A model generated the notes under the pieces. The model ran no database searches and was not told the origin of the DNA. It saw only the letters and a program-made list of their open reading frames with translations. From Clostridiales bacterium (GTDB lineage Bacteria > Bacillota > Clostridia > Peptostreptococcales > Anaerovoracaceae), in contig CP042469.1 of assembly GCA_015243575.1 (NCBI GenBank), positions 806,001 to 870,000 on the forward strand: a DNA stretch of 64,000 nucleotides. The letters run 5' to 3'. Both the position numbers and the translations under genes were made by a program. Shown piece after piece: positions 7,804-16,312 of this stretch (its first letter is position 1; each line of letters opens with the position of its first letter).

Positions 7804-7843
7804 CGAAGCAAACCGGAGCGGCGGCTTGCACGTATGATATAAT
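7804..7843 (+). repeat. Copy of GCAAACCG hairpin repeat with extended -10
   Basis: GAAGCAAACCGGAGCGG at 7805 begins the same motif found twice at 21289 and 21652 (GAAGCAAACCGGAGCAACGGTTTGCACGAATGATA-like). This copy ends in TGATATAAT (7835-7843), an extended -10 that could start queH transcription. Confidence 0.55.
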
Positions 7844-7894
7844 AATACCGTAAATCAGAAGAAAAGTGAATGAAATTGAGGAAGATTATAAAAA

Positions 7895-8551
7895 ATGAAA
7901 ACGACGAAAGAAAAGGACTGCAGGTATGAGGGTCTGGAGGAGATCACTCAGAGCAGCCCATTTATCAGACTGGATCAATTGAATGAAGTTCGCAAAAGCA
8001 GGCATAAACTACTTCTTCACAGCTGCTGCGGGCCATGCAGTACCGCGGTAGTGGAGCGACTCACCGGGCGGTTTGATATTACAATTTTCTTCTACAATCC
8101 CAACATAAATGATCAAGAGGAATATGAAAAAAGGCGAGATGCACAACTTGATTTTATAGAGAAGTACAATGACCGGATCGACGCCAGAGACAGAATTGCT
8201 TATCTGGAAGGCCCGTTTGAGCCGGAGTTGTTTGTACAGGCATCTAAAGGGATGGAAGAGGAGCCGGAAGGCGGAAGACGCTGCACCTCTTGCTTTCAGC
8301 TGCGGCTTGAAAAAACTGCTGAGACTGCAAAGATGAGCGGTTTTGACACCTTTAGTACTACGCTATCCGTCAGCCCGCATAAAAATTTTGAGTTGATTCA
8401 TAAGATTGGAATGCAGCTAGGGATGCGATATGCACTCTCCTTTCTGGGTGAGGATTTTAAAAAGCAGGGCGGGTATCAGCGTTCCATAGAACTGTCAAAG
8501 GAATACGGACTGTACAGGCAGCGGTTTTGCGGCTGCAGCTATGCAAAATAA
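7895..8551 (+). CDS. queH: Epoxyqueuosine reductase QueH
   Basis: QueH carries out the last step of queuosine formation on tRNA (epoxyqueuosine to queuosine) and replaces the cobalamin-dependent QueG in many anaerobes. The 218-residue protein shows the DUF208/QueH cysteines: SCCGPC (C44, C45, C48), CTSC (C130, C133) and the terminal FCGC (C212, C214). These bind a [4Fe-4S] cluster and a nearby metal in the family. It also has the FFYNPNINDQEEYEKR segment typical of QueH. It is transcribed alone, with asnA starting 100 bp later. Confidence 0.92.
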   Translation: MKTTKEKDCRYEGLEEITQSSPFIRLDQLNEVRKSRHKLLLHSCCGPCSTAVVERLTGRFDITIFFYNPNINDQEEYEKRRDAQLDFIEKYNDRIDARDRIAYLEGPFEPELFVQASKGMEEEPEGGRRCTSCFQLRLEKTAETAKMSGFDTFSTTLSVSPHKNFELIHKIGMQLGMRYALSFLGEDFKKQGGYQRSIELSKEYGLYRQRFCGCSYAK

Positions 8552-8653
8552 AGGATTCCCCTTTGTGAGAGATTGCTGCATAGCCATTAAGACTATGTAT
8601 GAAAAGAAATATACAATGTAATAATAATGTGATAATAATTGGAGGAAAAAAAC

Positions 8654-9667
8654 ATGTCAAGAGGACTCATACTACCAGAGGGATATTCTACTGTGATTGA
8701 TCTGATGGAGAGCCAAAGGGCCATCAAAAAAATTAAAGATTTCTTTCAGCAGGAATTGGCTTATGGGCTCAATTTAAGAAGGGTTTCTGCACCCCTGTTC
8801 GTCACCCCTGAAAGCGGGTTAAACGACAATCTCAACGGTGTGGAACGTCCTGTTGCCTTTACCTTAAAGGGGCAGGATGAAAGAACTGTAGAAATTGTCC
8901 AATCCCTGGCAAAGTGGAAGAGGATGGCACTGGGAAAATATGAAATCGAGCCAGGTAAGGGCATCTATACTGATATGAATGCGATTCGCAGAGATGAGGA
9001 AGCGGATAACCTGCATTCCATCTATGTAGATCAATGGGACTGGGAAAAATCCATCCGCCAGTCCGATCGAAATGAAGAATATCTTAAGGAAACTGTGATC
9101 ACCATATATAACGCAATGAAGAATCTAGGCGATTATGTGAATCGGATTTATCGGGACATCCAGACGGAGCTGCCTAATGAAATCTTCTTTATCACCACAC
9201 AGGAATTGGAAGATCTTTATCCTGAGCTGACTCCAAAGCAGAGAGAAGATAAGATCGCGGAAGAAAAGAGAGCGGTATTTATTATGAAAATCGGCGGGAG
9301 ACTGAAATCCGGCGAGCCTCATGATGGAAGAGCTCCTGACTATGATGACTGGGAGCTGAACGGAGATATCGTATTATGGAACGACGTTCTTGGCATCGCC
9401 TATGAGATCTCTTCTATGGGGATCCGTGTTGACGAAAATTCCATGTTGAAGCAGCTTAAGCTTGCTGATGCTGAAAACCGGTCAGAGCTGCCATTTCATA
9501 AAGCAATACTCAATCAGGAGCTGCCTTACAGCATCGGCGGCGGAATTGGACAGTCAAGACTGTGCATGTTCTTCCTGCGAAAAGCCCATATCGGTGAGGT
9601 TCAGGTTTCTGTCTGGCCGGAAGATATGATCGAAGAATGCAAGGCAAATAATATCTTCTTATTATAA
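8654..9667 (+). CDS. asnA: Aspartate--ammonia ligase
   Basis: AsnA makes asparagine from aspartate, ammonia and ATP, and resembles class II aminoacyl-tRNA synthetases. The protein is 337 residues (E. coli AsnA 330). Recognisable parts are LRRVSAPLFV with SGLNDNLNGVERPV (about 45-70), the KWKRMALGKY segment, DQWDWEK and the closing GGGIGQSRLCMFFLRKAHIGEVQ. A TTG upstream overlaps the GGAGG ribosome site, so the ATG at 8654, 8 bp after GGAGG, is the start. priA follows within 20 bp. Confidence 0.96.
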   Translation: MSRGLILPEGYSTVIDLMESQRAIKKIKDFFQQELAYGLNLRRVSAPLFVTPESGLNDNLNGVERPVAFTLKGQDERTVEIVQSLAKWKRMALGKYEIEPGKGIYTDMNAIRRDEEADNLHSIYVDQWDWEKSIRQSDRNEEYLKETVITIYNAMKNLGDYVNRIYRDIQTELPNEIFFITTQELEDLYPELTPKQREDKIAEEKRAVFIMKIGGRLKSGEPHDGRAPDYDDWELNGDIVLWNDVLGIAYEISSMGIRVDENSMLKQLKLADAENRSELPFHKAILNQELPYSIGGGIGQSRLCMFFLRKAHIGEVQVSVWPEDMIEECKANNIFLL

Positions 9668-9685
9668 TGATTGAAAAGAGAAAAA

Positions 9686-11701
9686 ATGAAATATGTTAAT
9701 GTAGTAATCGACAATAATACGGATCATACGGACAATTTGTATACTTACAGCTGTGCAGATGACAATGTAAGGGTGGGCAGTAAAGTTACCGTCCCCTTTG
9801 CTATGGGGAATCGTATTAAAGAAGCCTACGTCATTCAAACTGCGGATCAGCTGACGGAAGAGATCAAAGGTCTCAAAGCGGTTGATGCCGTTGACCCGGA
9901 GATTTCTTTAAGCGAAGAGGCGGTTGCTACATGTATCTGGATGAAACGGCAGTACCTTTGCAGGTATATTGATGCCATCAAGTGCTTTACCCCAGCGGGA
10001 ACTTCTTCAAAAAGAGGGAAGATAAGGACGCCTTACAAGGATGCTACGGGGGAATCGTCAGGAGGGAAAGCACTGACGCCAGAGCAAAAGAATGCAGTGG
10101 AATCAATCCGGCCTGTCATTGCGGCAGGGGAACATAATGTTTTTCTGATTCACGGTGTGACCGGAAGCGGAAAGACGGAAATTTATATGAAAGTCATTGA
10201 GGAGTGTATCGGGAGAGGGAGAACTGCAATCATGATGGTTCCAGAAATCTCTTTGACACCTCAGACAATAGACCGATTTATCGGAAGATTTGGAACGGAA
10301 CAGATTGCAGTTCTTCATAGTAAGCTGTCTCTGGGAGAGCGATATGATGAATGGATGAGAATTCGTCGTGGTGAGGTGAAGATTGTCATCGGCGCTCGTT
10401 CCGCAATTTTTGCGCCGCTGGAAAACATAGGGACAATCGTCCTTGATGAAGAGCATGAAACGACCTATAAATCTGATATGACGCCGAAATATGACGCAGT
10501 GGAAGTCGCGATCAGACGAGCGAAGAAAAACCATGCTGTGGTCCTTCTTGGGAGTGCAACCCCTTCTTTGGTCTCTTCCTATAAGGCGGAACAGGGTGAA
10601 TATCACAAGATTCTGCTCAAGGAGAGATATAATGGAACGCCGCTTCCAGATGTAGAAATCGTTGATATGCGTGAGGAGCTAAAGCAGGGAAATCGTTCAA
10701 TTTTCAGTGTGTCGCTCTATGAGGAAATCAAAAAAAATCTCGCAGAAAAAAGGCAGGTTATTCTTTTCTTGAACAGACGAGGATACTCAACCTTTGTATC
10801 CTGCAGATCCTGCGGCTACGTAATGAAATGCAAGGAATGCGGTATTTCACTTACATATCATAAGTCCAGAAATGAAGCGGTTTGCCACTTCTGCGGTCAT
10901 AGTGAAAAGGTGCCTGTCCTCTGCCCCGATTGCGGAGGGAAATACATCAAACATTTCGGGACTGGTACAGAAAAAGTGGAGGAGATGACCAGGGAAATTT
11001 TCCCCGATTATAACATCGATCGGCTGGATTTAGACACCACCACCAAAAAAGGCAGCATAGACAAGATTTTAAATTCCTTCAGAAAGGGTAAAACTAATAT
11101 ATTGATTGGTACGCAGCTGGTGGCGAAGGGCCTAGACTTTTCCAATGTCGGCCTGGTTGGTATTATATCTGCGGATATCACCCTGAATGTACCGGATTTT
11201 CGTTCGGCAGAGAGAACCTTCCAGCTCATCACTCAGGCCGCTGGGCGAGCCGGTAGGGGAGATCGCAGAGGCCGAGTTCTCATCCAAACCTATCATCCGG
11301 ATCATTACGCGATTTTGGCTGCTAAAGATCATGATTACGATACCTTCTATCAGTCAGAGTCACTGCTGCGTAGGCAGCTAGGGTATCCTCCCTTTAGTGA
11401 TTTGATGCAGGTGGTTTTGTCTGCTGAGAAAGAAAAAGATGCATTGGAGCTGTGCAGACAGATTGCAGAAGAATTTATTCGGGGTGTGGGCGAGGAGGAA
11501 CGGCGGTATGTGCTTGGTCCCCAGGCGGCGCCCATGAACAAGATAAAAGGACTTTACCGTTATCAGCTGCTGATCAAGTGCTTTCCCGGTAAACGGAAAG
11601 CTTATACTAAGGTGCTGAATAACATCAGATTGAAAATAAGCACCGACAGAAATGCAAAATATCTCATTTCTGTCGACGTAAATCCATATAGTTTTTTATA
11701 G
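9686..11701 (+). CDS. priA: Primosomal protein N' (PriA helicase), compact form
   Basis: PriA restarts collapsed replication forks. Visible order: 3'-DNA-binding domain (residues 1 to about 105), superfamily 2 helicase with P-loop GVTGSGKT (157-164), DEEH (254-257), two zinc sites formed by CRSCGYVMKCKEC and CHFCG/CPDC in the insert after about residue 370, QAAGRAGR motif VI and the C-terminal domain. At about 671 residues it is shorter than the usual 730-800. The region between the DNA-binding domain and the helicase is only about 30 residues (TSSKRGKIR to GGKALTPEQ), so the winged-helix domain appears to be missing. The ATG at 9686 is preferred over the TTG at 9671 because GAAAAGAG lies between them. 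Confidence 0.93.
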   Translation: MKYVNVVIDNNTDHTDNLYTYSCADDNVRVGSKVTVPFAMGNRIKEAYVIQTADQLTEEIKGLKAVDAVDPEISLSEEAVATCIWMKRQYLCRYIDAIKCFTPAGTSSKRGKIRTPYKDATGESSGGKALTPEQKNAVESIRPVIAAGEHNVFLIHGVTGSGKTEIYMKVIEECIGRGRTAIMMVPEISLTPQTIDRFIGRFGTEQIAVLHSKLSLGERYDEWMRIRRGEVKIVIGARSAIFAPLENIGTIVLDEEHETTYKSDMTPKYDAVEVAIRRAKKNHAVVLLGSATPSLVSSYKAEQGEYHKILLKERYNGTPLPDVEIVDMREELKQGNRSIFSVSLYEEIKKNLAEKRQVILFLNRRGYSTFVSCRSCGYVMKCKECGISLTYHKSRNEAVCHFCGHSEKVPVLCPDCGGKYIKHFGTGTEKVEEMTREIFPDYNIDRLDLDTTTKKGSIDKILNSFRKGKTNILIGTQLVAKGLDFSNVGLVGIISADITLNVPDFRSAERTFQLITQAAGRAGRGDRRGRVLIQTYHPDHYAILAAKDHDYDTFYQSESLLRRQLGYPPFSDLMQVVLSAEKEKDALELCRQIAEEFIRGVGEEERRYVLGPQAAPMNKIKGLYRYQLLIKCFPGKRKAYTKVLNNIRLKISTDRNAKYLISVDVNPYSFL

Positions 11702-11772
11702 CAAGATACTGTGTTATAAGTAGGACGGCCAGGCCGTCGAGTTTCATTGGTATTAATTGAGGAGAGGTTTGA

Positions 11773-12240
11773 ATGGCATTAAGAAACATTGTACAGGAAG
11801 GCGACGAAATTTTAAGAAAGAGAGCAAAAGAAGTTACAGAGATCAATGATCATATCCGTATGATTCTTGACGACATGATTGAAACCATGAGGGAGAAGAA
11901 CGGTGTGGGTATTGCAGCTCCTCAGGTAGGAATTTTGAAGAGAATGTTCATTGCTGAAGTAGATGGTGAACTCATCGAGATGATTAATCCTGAGATCCTT
12001 GAAACAGAAGGATCCCAGAGCGAAGATGAAGGCTGCCTGAGCCTGCCCGGATATATCGGAACCGTTGAACGGCCAGAATATATTAAGATGAAGGGCCTTA
12101 ACAGAGATGGAAAAGAAATGGTATATGAGGGAACTGGCTTTCTGCCAATCGTACTAAGCCACGAGTACGACCACCTTGATGGCATTCTTTATACAGACAA
12201 AGCCAAGAATATAAGAGAGTTTGATCGAGATGATGAATAA
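11773..12240 (+). CDS. def: Peptide deformylase
   Basis: Removes the formyl group from nascent protein N-termini. 155 residues. The three metal-site motifs are intact: GIAAPQVG (about 46-53), EGCLSLP with metal ligand C88, and HEYDH with ligands H130 and H134 and catalytic E131. It precedes fmt and overlaps it by a few bases, the classical def-fmt pair, followed by yugP and rsmB as in many Firmicutes. Confidence 0.97.
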   Translation: MALRNIVQEGDEILRKRAKEVTEINDHIRMILDDMIETMREKNGVGIAAPQVGILKRMFIAEVDGELIEMINPEILETEGSQSEDEGCLSLPGYIGTVERPEYIKMKGLNRDGKEMVYEGTGFLPIVLSHEYDHLDGILYTDKAKNIREFDRDDE

Positions 12241-13177
12241 GAATGGGATTAAAATCGTCTATATGGGTACGCCTGAGTTTGCAGTCCCGCCGCTGAAAAG
12301 TCTGTGTGAAAGCGGTTATCAGGTGGAGCTTGTGGTCACCCAGCCTGATAAGGCGAGAGATAGAGGAAAAAAGGTGCAGTTCCCTCCGGTAAAGGAAACT
12401 GCCCTTCAATACGGCGTCGAAGTGCTGCAGCCGGAAAAAATAAAGGGCAATGAGGAGTTTTTCAACCGCATCAGAGAGATCAAACCCGATTTGATCATCG
12501 TCGCGGCATACGGGAAGCTTCTCCCTCTTGAGCTTCTTGAAATTCCTGAGTTGGGATGTATCAACATTCATGCATCTCTTCTGCCCAAATACAGGGGAGC
12601 AGCACCAATCCACAGATGTATTATTGAAGGCGAAAAAACGACAGGCATCACGCTGATGTATATGGAAGAAGGCTTGGATACCGGTGATATGATCGCTTCC
12701 AGATTTGTTGATGTGGAGGATAAAAACACTGCTCAGCTCCATGAGGAACTGTCGGTAATGGGAGCAGAGCTCTTGATGGATACACTTCCGAATATCATGA
12801 ACGGAACTGCAGGAAGGACCAAGCAGGATGACAGCATGGCAAGCTATGCTCCTATGGTATTTAAGCAGGATGGTCTGATTGATTTTGGAAAATCCCCAGA
12901 AGAAATTGAACGGCTCATCAGAGGGCTGAATTCATGGCCGGTGGCCCATACGCTTTATCTTGGGGAAACGATGAAGATTTGGGAAGCCAAAGCACTTGAT
13001 GAGAAGTCTGCAGAACCATGCGGTACGATCAGAGCGGTCTCAAATGAGGGAATAAAAGTTTCGGCAGGGGGGCGGTCACTGATGATCACAAAGCTACAGA
13101 TGCCTGGAAAACGTGCGATGCAAGTATCCGAATACCTTAAGGGGAACAAAATCGAAATCGGTGAAGTTTTAGGGTGA
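12230..13177 (+). CDS. fmt: Methionyl-tRNA formyltransferase
   Basis: Formylates initiator Met-tRNA with 10-formyl-tetrahydrofolate. About 315 residues: MGTPEFAVP at the N-terminus, the catalytic block INIHASLLPKYRGAAPI with the N-H-D set, GITLMYMEEGLDTGD, and the C-terminal tRNA-binding barrel. It starts inside the end of def (ATG 12230 or 12233), so translation is likely coupled. Confidence 0.96.
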   Translation: MMNKNGIKIVYMGTPEFAVPPLKSLCESGYQVELVVTQPDKARDRGKKVQFPPVKETALQYGVEVLQPEKIKGNEEFFNRIREIKPDLIIVAAYGKLLPLELLEIPELGCINIHASLLPKYRGAAPIHRCIIEGEKTTGITLMYMEEGLDTGDMIASRFVDVEDKNTAQLHEELSVMGAELLMDTLPNIMNGTAGRTKQDDSMASYAPMVFKQDGLIDFGKSPEEIERLIRGLNSWPVAHTLYLGETMKIWEAKALDEKSAEPCGTIRAVSNEGIKVSAGGRSLMITKLQMPGKRAMQVSEYLKGNKIEIGEVLG

Positions 13178-13285
13178 TTTGGAAGGGTATTTAATTGATA
13201 CGTGAAGAATTCAAAGGGAAGTTGCGCCAGACAGCTGAATTGGAAAACATTTTTGAAGTCTGCTGCGGGAAAGGATGGAGATGAA

Positions 13286-13990
13286 ATGTATTTAGGAATG
13301 TTTGATCCGACAATTATTATATTGATACCGGCGATTATTTTTACCATGTATGCACAAAGCAAGGTGAATTCCGCCTATAACAAATACGCAACTGTAAGAA
13401 ACAGAAAGGGCATGACGGGCGCTCAGGCTGCCAGAAGAATTCTGGACAGCAATGGACTTCAGGATGTGCCTATTGAGGTAACAAACCAAAGGCTGGGAGA
13501 TCATTATCATCCGGGTAAGCGTGTCATGCGTTTGTCGCCGCGAGTGTTCAATGATCCGTCTATTGCGTCAGTCAGCATTGCCGCGCATGAAGCAGGCCAT
13601 GCAATTCAGCATGCAGAAGGGTATATTCCTCTTCGGTTCAGGGGAATTCTGGCGCCGCTGGCAACGTTTTCATCAAGACTAGCCTGGCCCATTTTGATTG
13701 TCGGTTTGATGATCATCGGGGCAGGGAACCTCTATCAGGGAAATATGATCTTTAATATCGGTATCATCTTGTACACTTTGGCAGTTTTATTTCAATTAAT
13801 TACACTGCCGGTGGAGTTTAATGCAAGCAAAAGAGCAATTGCTCAGATGAACGATTTAGGAATAATTTATGTGGAAGAGACCGCAAGTGCCAAGAAGGTA
13901 CTTTCTGCAGCTGCTTTGACTTATGTAGCCGCATTGGCTGCTGCAGTAGCGACTCTTCTTAGAATGTTAGCGCTAAGGGGGCGTCAGTGA
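13286..13990 (+). CDS. yugP: Membrane zinc metallopeptidase, YugP family
   Basis: A 234-residue membrane protein of the DUF2143/YugP family. The order is an N-terminal membrane helix (MFDPTIIILIPAIIFTMYAQ), a soluble part with HEAGH (H101 to H105) as zinc-binding protease motif, then three hydrophobic segments (about 120-175 and the C-terminal LTYVAALAAAVATLL). The substrate is unknown. The start at ATG 13286 has GGATGGAG upstream; the longer in-frame extension has no membrane or family similarity. It lies inside the translation operon, between fmt and rsmB, a frequent Firmicute arrangement. Confidence 0.9.
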   Translation: MYLGMFDPTIIILIPAIIFTMYAQSKVNSAYNKYATVRNRKGMTGAQAARRILDSNGLQDVPIEVTNQRLGDHYHPGKRVMRLSPRVFNDPSIASVSIAAHEAGHAIQHAEGYIPLRFRGILAPLATFSSRLAWPILIVGLMIIGAGNLYQGNMIFNIGIILYTLAVLFQLITLPVEFNASKRAIAQMNDLGIIYVEETASAKKVLSAAALTYVAALAAAVATLLRMLALRGRQ

Positions 13991-13991
13991 A

Positions 13992-15290
13992 ATGGATAAG
14001 AACAGAAGAACTGCATACTTTACACTACTGGATGTCGAAACAAAGAACTCCTATTCCCACATCGCTTTGAATCATCATATTATCAGCGGAAAGCCGGATT
14101 CCCCGTCATTTGTCAGGGAACTGGTCTATGGTGTTTTGGAGAACAAGACCTACTTGGATTATATGATAGAACATTTCATAAAAACCCCTGCCGCTAAAAT
14201 GAAGACAAGCGATCTCATCGTATTAAGAATGGGATTCTATCAGCTGAAATTTCTCAGCGGTGTTCCGGAGTATGCTGCAGTCAGTGAAAGTGTTGATTTG
14301 GCAAAGAGATTCTGCAAGGGCAGAGAGGGTTTTGTCAATGGCGTGCTGAGAAGCTTCGTTCGGGCAGGAAAAACGGTGGAACTACCCGATCGCGCTGCAG
14401 ATGAGGTAAAGTATCTTTCCATCAAATATTCCTATGAGCCTTGGATCATAGAACTGTGGATGGAACAATATGAAACGCCATTTGTGGAGGAACTGCTAGA
14501 AGCGGGAAATACTACGCCGGATTTGGTTGTGCGGGTCAATCGGCTTAAAACTTCCAAAGAGGATTTAAAGAGACGGCTCACCGCCAAGGGGTATCTTGCT
14601 GAGGACGGAGTTCTTTGCAAGGAGGCGCTGCATGTTGAGGGGCGCGGGCTGCTTGATGGAAAACTATATCATAATGGAATGTTTTCCGTTCAGGATGAAA
14701 GCTCTATTCTTGCTGTCAATATTCTTGATCCCCAGGCTGATGAGCTTGTTATGGATGTTTGCGCAGCACCTGGAGGGAAAACCTTGGCAATTGCCGAGAA
14801 GATGGGCAATAGAGGCGAGATTGTCGCATGGGATATCTATAGACGGAAACTGGCAATTATCGATAAGGAAGCAGAGAGATTGGGTGTGACCAATATTACA
14901 ACGAAGACCTGGGATGCCACCAGAGTGGATTCTTCCATGATCGAAAAGGCCGACCGAGTACTTGTGGATGCTCCTTGCTCAGGCCTTGGAGTAGTCCGCA
15001 GAAAACCGGAGATAAAGTATAAAAAACAAACAAGAGAACTGGAAGAACTTCCAAAGAAGCAGCTTGCAATACTTTCAGCATCCTCCAAGTATGTGAAACC
15101 CGGTGGAGTTCTGGTTTACAGCACTTGCACCATTTCTCACAACGAGAATCAAAAAGTCGTGAAAGAGTTCCTAAAAAAGAATTCGAGCTTTAGCAAGGTT
15201 GAGGAGCTTCAGCTTCTTCCGAACATCAACAACACGGATGGATTCTTTATTTGTAAAATGAAGAAAGATGAAAGCCTGATCGGAGATTGA
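13992..15290 (+). CDS. rsmB: 16S rRNA (cytosine-967-C5)-methyltransferase
   Basis: 432 residues. The N-terminal NusB-like domain (1 to about 140) is followed by the SAM-dependent m5C methyltransferase domain: PGGKTLAIAEKM (SAM loop), DAPCSGLG (C329, release cysteine) and STCT (C379, catalytic nucleophile). It starts one base after the yugP stop codon. It is followed by a consensus promoter, so the operon likely ends here although no clear terminator hairpin is visible. Confidence 0.95.
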   Translation: MDKNRRTAYFTLLDVETKNSYSHIALNHHIISGKPDSPSFVRELVYGVLENKTYLDYMIEHFIKTPAAKMKTSDLIVLRMGFYQLKFLSGVPEYAAVSESVDLAKRFCKGREGFVNGVLRSFVRAGKTVELPDRAADEVKYLSIKYSYEPWIIELWMEQYETPFVEELLEAGNTTPDLVVRVNRLKTSKEDLKRRLTAKGYLAEDGVLCKEALHVEGRGLLDGKLYHNGMFSVQDESSILAVNILDPQADELVMDVCAAPGGKTLAIAEKMGNRGEIVAWDIYRRKLAIIDKEAERLGVTNITTKTWDATRVDSSMIEKADRVLVDAPCSGLGVVRRKPEIKYKKQTRELEELPKKQLAILSASSKYVKPGGVLVYSTCTISHNENQKVVKEFLKKNSSFSKVEELQLLPNINNTDGFFICKMKKDESLIGD

Positions 15291-15314
15291 TGAAAGCGGG
15301 AAACGGATGAAACT

Positions 15315-15343
15315 TTGACATTTCATTTGTTTTTATATATAAT
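15315..15343 (+). promoter_or_regulatory. Consensus sigma-A promoter of prpC-pknB operon
   Basis: TTGACA 15315-15320, 17-bp spacer, TATAAT 15338-15343. The transcript would have a leader of about 95 nt before prpC. Confidence 0.88.
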
Positions 15344-15446
15344 AACTACGCAAGGATGGAGCTGCCGCCAGTCATGTAGCTTTACGGCGTAGGGTTAAAT
15401 TCTTGTGAAGTGATGATGCCAGCATCGGGATCAATAGGGGAAGCTT

Positions 15447-16175
15447 ATGACACAAGTGGGATTTAAAACGGATAGAGGCAGAAAGAGAGGGAGAAACGAA
15501 GACTCTCTTTTCGTCATGCCAAAAGAGGAAATTTATATCGTTGCTGACGGAGTCGGCGGCCAGAATTCAGGGGAACTGGCTAGTACGATGGCAGTCAAAG
15601 GTATTGCCGAATACATAAAATCGCGGCCATTAAAGGGTGCTGAAAACGAAGATGAACTGCGGAGTTACTTTCTGGATTGCATGAGATTAGTGAATGACTT
15701 GATTTATCAGGCTTCTAAGCAGTCTCCTGAAAATGCGGGAATGGCCACTACCGCAGTGCTTCTTTATTTGAACAAAAGAACTGCCTATTTTATTAACATT
15801 GGTGACAGCAGAGCCTATATTTACAGGGACGGGCAGATCAGCCAGGTTACCGAAGACCATACCTATGTAAATGAATTGGTGAAAGGCGGCTCAATTACTA
15901 GAGCAGAAGCGGAAAACCATCCGCAGAAAAATATGATAACAAGGGCGCTGGGAGGAGATGATAAAGTCCTTCCAGATTTTTATCGATTGGATACCAACAA
16001 AGGTGATATCATCATTCTATGCACTGACGGCCTTTACGGAGAGGTGGCTGTGGACGAAATCTGCAGCATGGCAGCAGTAACAAGTTCCATGAGCACTTTG
16101 AGCAGGAAGCTGGTAGAACGTGCCAATGAGAACGGTGGACATGACAACATAACAGTAATTTGTTTGAAAATATAA
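15447..16175 (+). CDS. prpC: PP2C-type serine/threonine phosphatase
   Basis: A 242-residue Stp1/PrpC phosphatase that reverses the action of the adjacent PASTA kinase. PP2C metal-site motifs are present: RGRNEDS, VADGVGG (D34, G35), INIGDSRAY, TEDHT and GGHDNITV at the end. No membrane segment, so it is cytosolic. RBS GGGGAAGC precedes the ATG. Confidence 0.95.
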   Translation: MTQVGFKTDRGRKRGRNEDSLFVMPKEEIYIVADGVGGQNSGELASTMAVKGIAEYIKSRPLKGAENEDELRSYFLDCMRLVNDLIYQASKQSPENAGMATTAVLLYLNKRTAYFINIGDSRAYIYRDGQISQVTEDHTYVNELVKGGSITRAEAENHPQKNMITRALGGDDKVLPDFYRLDTNKGDIIILCTDGLYGEVAVDEICSMAAVTSSMSTLSRKLVERANENGGHDNITVICLKI

Positions 16176-16312
16176 CGGAGGCGTTAGAACGAGCGCCACT
16201 ATTGAGATGCAGTATTGACTGAAAGGAAGCGACCGTTGAAACGCGAAGAGGAAAGAAAATTTTGTACTTCAAGAATTTTCTATGAAAACATTTATGACAG
16301 GAGGATTAACAC

